This document shows positions 6,992-8,398 of a DNA stretch of 8,398 bases, piece after piece. The translations under genes and the position numbers were made by a program. The first letter of the stretch is position 1; each line of letters begins with the position of its first letter. A model generated the notes under the pieces. That model saw nothing but the letters and a program-made list of their open reading frames with translations. It had not been told where the DNA came from and did not search any database. The DNA is taken from the NCBI GenBank assembly GCA_002450905.1, contig DKAT01000057.1:1-8398 (forward strand), given 5' to 3'. The stretch is from Spirochaetia bacterium UBA6919 (GTDB lineage: Bacteria > Spirochaetota > UBA6919).

Positions 6992-7387
6992 ATGCTAATA
7001 GATGTATTCAATAAGCTTAAGAATATCGAAAATACTATTTTAAATGATAAATACAAAGGCTTCGTTTCAATAATTCTTGCGAATATAATTTTTGGATTGA
7101 ATATTCCAATCACTAGTTCATTAATGGTTCAATGGATGACACCACTTGGATACACAATAATCCAAATGCTATTTGGAACAATAGTATTTTGGGTTATTAG
7201 TTTATTTTCTCAGAAAGTAAAAATAGATAGAAAAGATAAGCTTACAATTATAATTGGTGGGCTATTAGGTTTTGTTATAACGGAATTTTTATTTTCGCAA
7301 TCTTTAAAACTTACAACCCCTGTAGTTTTTTCATTACTAATCACATTAGTGCCAATTACAACATTCCTATTATCTGAGATGGACTAG
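6992..7387 (+). pseudogene. EamA-family (DMT) transporter, C-terminally truncated
   Basis: The reading frame gives 131 residues where EamA-family permeases normally have about 300 (ten helices). Four hydrophobic segments are visible at about 23-43 (ILANIIFGLNIPIT, typical EamA helix 1), 50-74, 84-103 and 108-128, so only most of the first EamA repeat remains. The match holds up to LVPITTFLLS, then the frame runs into EMD and a TAG, which looks like a junction near 7375. The second half is not found downstream in any frame. The start is uncertain: the ATG at 6992 has no good ribosome site, and related proteins usually begin close to KYKGF (residue 20). The fragment is unlikely to transport anything. 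The break marks one edge of the recombinase-bearing segment. Confidence 0.75.
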
Positions 7388-7532
7388 AATTTCAGACCAC
7401 CTCAGTATGTTCCGTAGGCCATATACTTCCTGACTTTTGCCATACTATTATTCACACAAGCAACAAGGTATCTTCATGAATTCTACTCATGTTAGAACAA
7501 TGATACAGCTTGCGTTAGAATTTATTTTTTAT

Positions 7533-7558
7533 TCTCATTAAAGGTTCCTTTGATGAGA
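7533..7558. promoter_or_regulatory. Candidate serine-recombinase crossover site (12-2-12 dyad)
   Basis: Arms TCTCATTAAAGG and CCTTTGATGAGA are complementary at 11 of 12 positions around a TT centre. Twelve-base arms around a two-base core is the layout of Hin/Gin/Cin crossover sites, whose arms also have an AAA next to two C or G at the core. It lies 135 bases upstream of an intact serine recombinase. No T-run follows, so it is not a typical terminator. Confidence 0.45.
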
Positions 7559-7604
7559 CAACTTTTACCTTCAAAGTTTATTACCCTAATTTTATAAAAA
7601 ATAG

Positions 7605-7633
7605 TTGCAAATACTCATCTCATTTATTATAAT
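7605..7633 (+). promoter_or_regulatory. Sigma70-type promoter of the serine recombinase
   Basis: TTGCAA at 7605-7610, a 17-base spacer and a consensus TATAAT at 7628-7633, 60 bases before the recombinase ATG. This is the best promoter in the window. The -10 box is part of a perfect 14-bp palindrome (TTATAATATTATAA, 7627-7640). Confidence 0.65.
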
Positions 7634-7667
7634 ATTATAAACTCATTCATGAATAGTAATGATGAGA
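7618..7667. promoter_or_regulatory. Dyads over the recombinase promoter, possible accessory resolvase sites
   Basis: A perfect 14-bp palindrome (7627-7640) is followed by the palindrome ATTCATGAAT (7645-7654), lying within outer arms CTCAT (7642-7646) and ATGAG (7662-7666). The outer arms repeat the ends of the 7533-7558 site, so the recombinase may bind here as well, blocking its own promoter, as tnpR-type resolvases do at res. Confidence 0.35.
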
Positions 7668-7693
7668 AATTATTAATATCTTAAGATGGAATT

Positions 7694-8263
7694 ATGAATC
7701 AACTCATTGGTTATGCCCGTGTAAGTACTGAAGATCAAGATCTAAGGTTACAGATAGATGAACTACAAACTGCTGGATGTAAACATATCTATCAAGATAA
7801 GATCAGTGGCAGTAAAGAAAACAGAAAAGGACTTGAAGAGTGTCTTAATAAATTAGAACCAGGAGATACTCTTGTAGTTTGGCGTTTGGATCGTCTTGGG
7901 AGGTCAATGAGTCACTTAGTATCTTTAATTACCAACTTAAAAAAGAATAGAATTGGGTTTAAGTCACTTCGAGATGGTGCTATAGATACAACAACAGCAT
8001 CAGGGGAACTCATATTTAATATCTTTGCATCCCTGGCTCAGTTTGAAAGAGGATTAATCAGAGAAAGAACCAATGCAGGATTAAAAGCAGCAAGAGCTAG
8101 AGGATTAAAAGGAGGTAGAAAGGCAATTCCAAAAGATCATCCAAAAGTTAAAATGGCTAATATGATGCACCAGGACAAATCCATGAGTATCGATCAGATC
8201 TGTGATACCTTACAGATCTCAAGAGCAACATTTTATCGTTATCTGGCATTAAATGATAGGTAA
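7694..8263 (+). CDS. Small serine recombinase (resolvase/invertase family)
   Basis: Full-length protein of 189 residues of the Tn3 resolvase/Hin-Gin invertase family, which breaks and rejoins DNA at short dyad sites through a serine-DNA link. The catalytic domain begins with IGYARVSTEDQD, giving nucleophile S11 and R9. WRLDRLGRS at 63-71 supplies the D66, R67 and R70 cluster. ASLAQFERGLIRERT at 112-126 is the conserved start of the long E helix. ARARGLKGGRK at 133-143 is the arm, and residues about 163-184 (MSIDQICDTLQISRATFYRYL) form the C-terminal helix-turn-helix. No residue known to be essential is missing. The ATG follows AAGATGGAATT, a weak ribosome site. A strong promoter and dyads lie upstream. 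Whether it resolves a transposon or inverts DNA cannot be decided from the protein alone. Confidence 0.95.
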   Translation: MNQLIGYARVSTEDQDLRLQIDELQTAGCKHIYQDKISGSKENRKGLEECLNKLEPGDTLVVWRLDRLGRSMSHLVSLITNLKKNRIGFKSLRDGAIDTTTASGELIFNIFASLAQFERGLIRERTNAGLKAARARGLKGGRKAIPKDHPKVKMANMMHQDKSMSIDQICDTLQISRATFYRYLALNDR

Positions 8264-8277
8264 GAGAAAAAGATGTG

Positions 8278-8349
8278 TTAACTTAAATCATTCAATGGAT
8301 GAGAAAGGAAAAAGTTATTTTTGCTGTCCAGTAATCGTGGTATCGCCAT
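8278..8349 (-). pseudogene. Possible 5' remnant of an AAA+/DUF4143-type ATPase
   Basis: A 23-codon minus-strand reading starts with MAIPRLLDSKNNFFL (8349-8305), which resembles the opening of AAA+/DUF4143-type ATPases, where the next residues would be FGPRQTGKST with the Walker A loop. Here it changes to SHPLNDLS and stops, so only the first 15 codons look homologous. No clear ribosome site precedes the ATG. The match is short and from memory, so the call is tentative. Confidence 0.35.
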
Positions 8350-8398
8350 TTTTTTTCAGCACACTATTATCAAATTTTTTATTGACATCCTACCCATC

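Larger units (their letters stand above)
7388..7693. other. 306-bp intergenic region upstream of the recombinase
   Basis: No convincing gene lies here. The right half holds the dyads and promoter listed separately. The left half, 7388-7530, shows only a 23-codon minus-strand reading (7402-7473, ending KYMAYGTY) that I do not recognise; it could be the tail of a decayed element. Confidence 0.5.

Noticed and set aside
7402..7473. Small minus-strand protein or transposase tail ending KYMAYGTY
   Set aside because: Only 23 codons, no ribosome site and no family I can name; mentioned only under the intergenic region.
7533..7558. Rho-independent terminator of the EamA fragment
   Set aside because: The dyad is strong but is followed by CAACTTTTACC rather than a T-run, and its centre is only two bases, too short for an RNA loop without opening the stem.
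8382..8387. Plus-strand TTGACA as a promoter -35 box
   Set aside because: A -10 box would fall beyond or at the window edge, so it cannot be judged.
1..8398. CRISPR array, tRNA or rRNA genes
   Set aside because: No regularly spaced repeats and no cloverleaf or ribosomal RNA signature was seen on either strand; the only repeats are the pairs described.

Overview
This is an AT-rich bacterial accessory region in which intact genes alternate with gene fragments. No gene fixes the host. A bacterial-type XPB helicase with its partner gene, next to a decayed PD-(D/E)XK transposase, is compatible with a spirochaete or another low-GC anaerobe. That is inference only.

Layout. Positions 1-406 hold the decayed 3' end of a PD-(D/E)XK-family (Rpn-like) transposase. 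Positions 454-603 are the first copy of a degenerate direct repeat. Positions 602-5124 hold four co-directional minus-strand genes, transcribed in this order: a DUF433 antitoxin-like protein, a DUF5615 PIN-like protein, a large XPB-partner protein (Helicase_C_3 domain plus a possible WYL-like tail), and an XPB/Rad25-type DEVH helicase. Positions 5255-5390 are the second, better-preserved repeat copy. It carries a candidate extended -10 promoter framed by a perfect 10-bp dyad. Then follow, on the plus strand, an Ahr-type alcohol dehydrogenase lacking its N-terminal part (5458-6282), an intact TMEM175/DUF1211 channel-like gene (6291-6872), a truncated EamA transporter (6992-7387), a 306-bp non-coding stretch with a strong sigma70-type promoter and dyads, and an intact small serine recombinase (7694-8263). 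Beyond that, on the minus strand, is a short peptide resembling the start of an AAA+/DUF4143-type ATPase.

How the parts may work together. The helicase and its partner keep the gene order I recall for mycobacterial Rv0862c-Rv0861c. The partner carries the domain that eukaryotic XPB has in its own N-terminus, so the pair looks like a split XPB. Upstream, and possibly in the same transcript, sits an overlapping toxin-antitoxin-like pair. The whole block lies between the two copies of a roughly 140-bp repeat. The most interesting reading is a DNA-repair or defence helicase cassette stabilised by an addiction module and delivered or bounded by the repeats. A second point of interest is a 26-bp site with 12-2-12 geometry upstream of the serine recombinase, which has the layout of a Hin/Gin-type crossover site. 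A weaker relative lies exactly where the ATPase homology stops on the far side of the recombinase.
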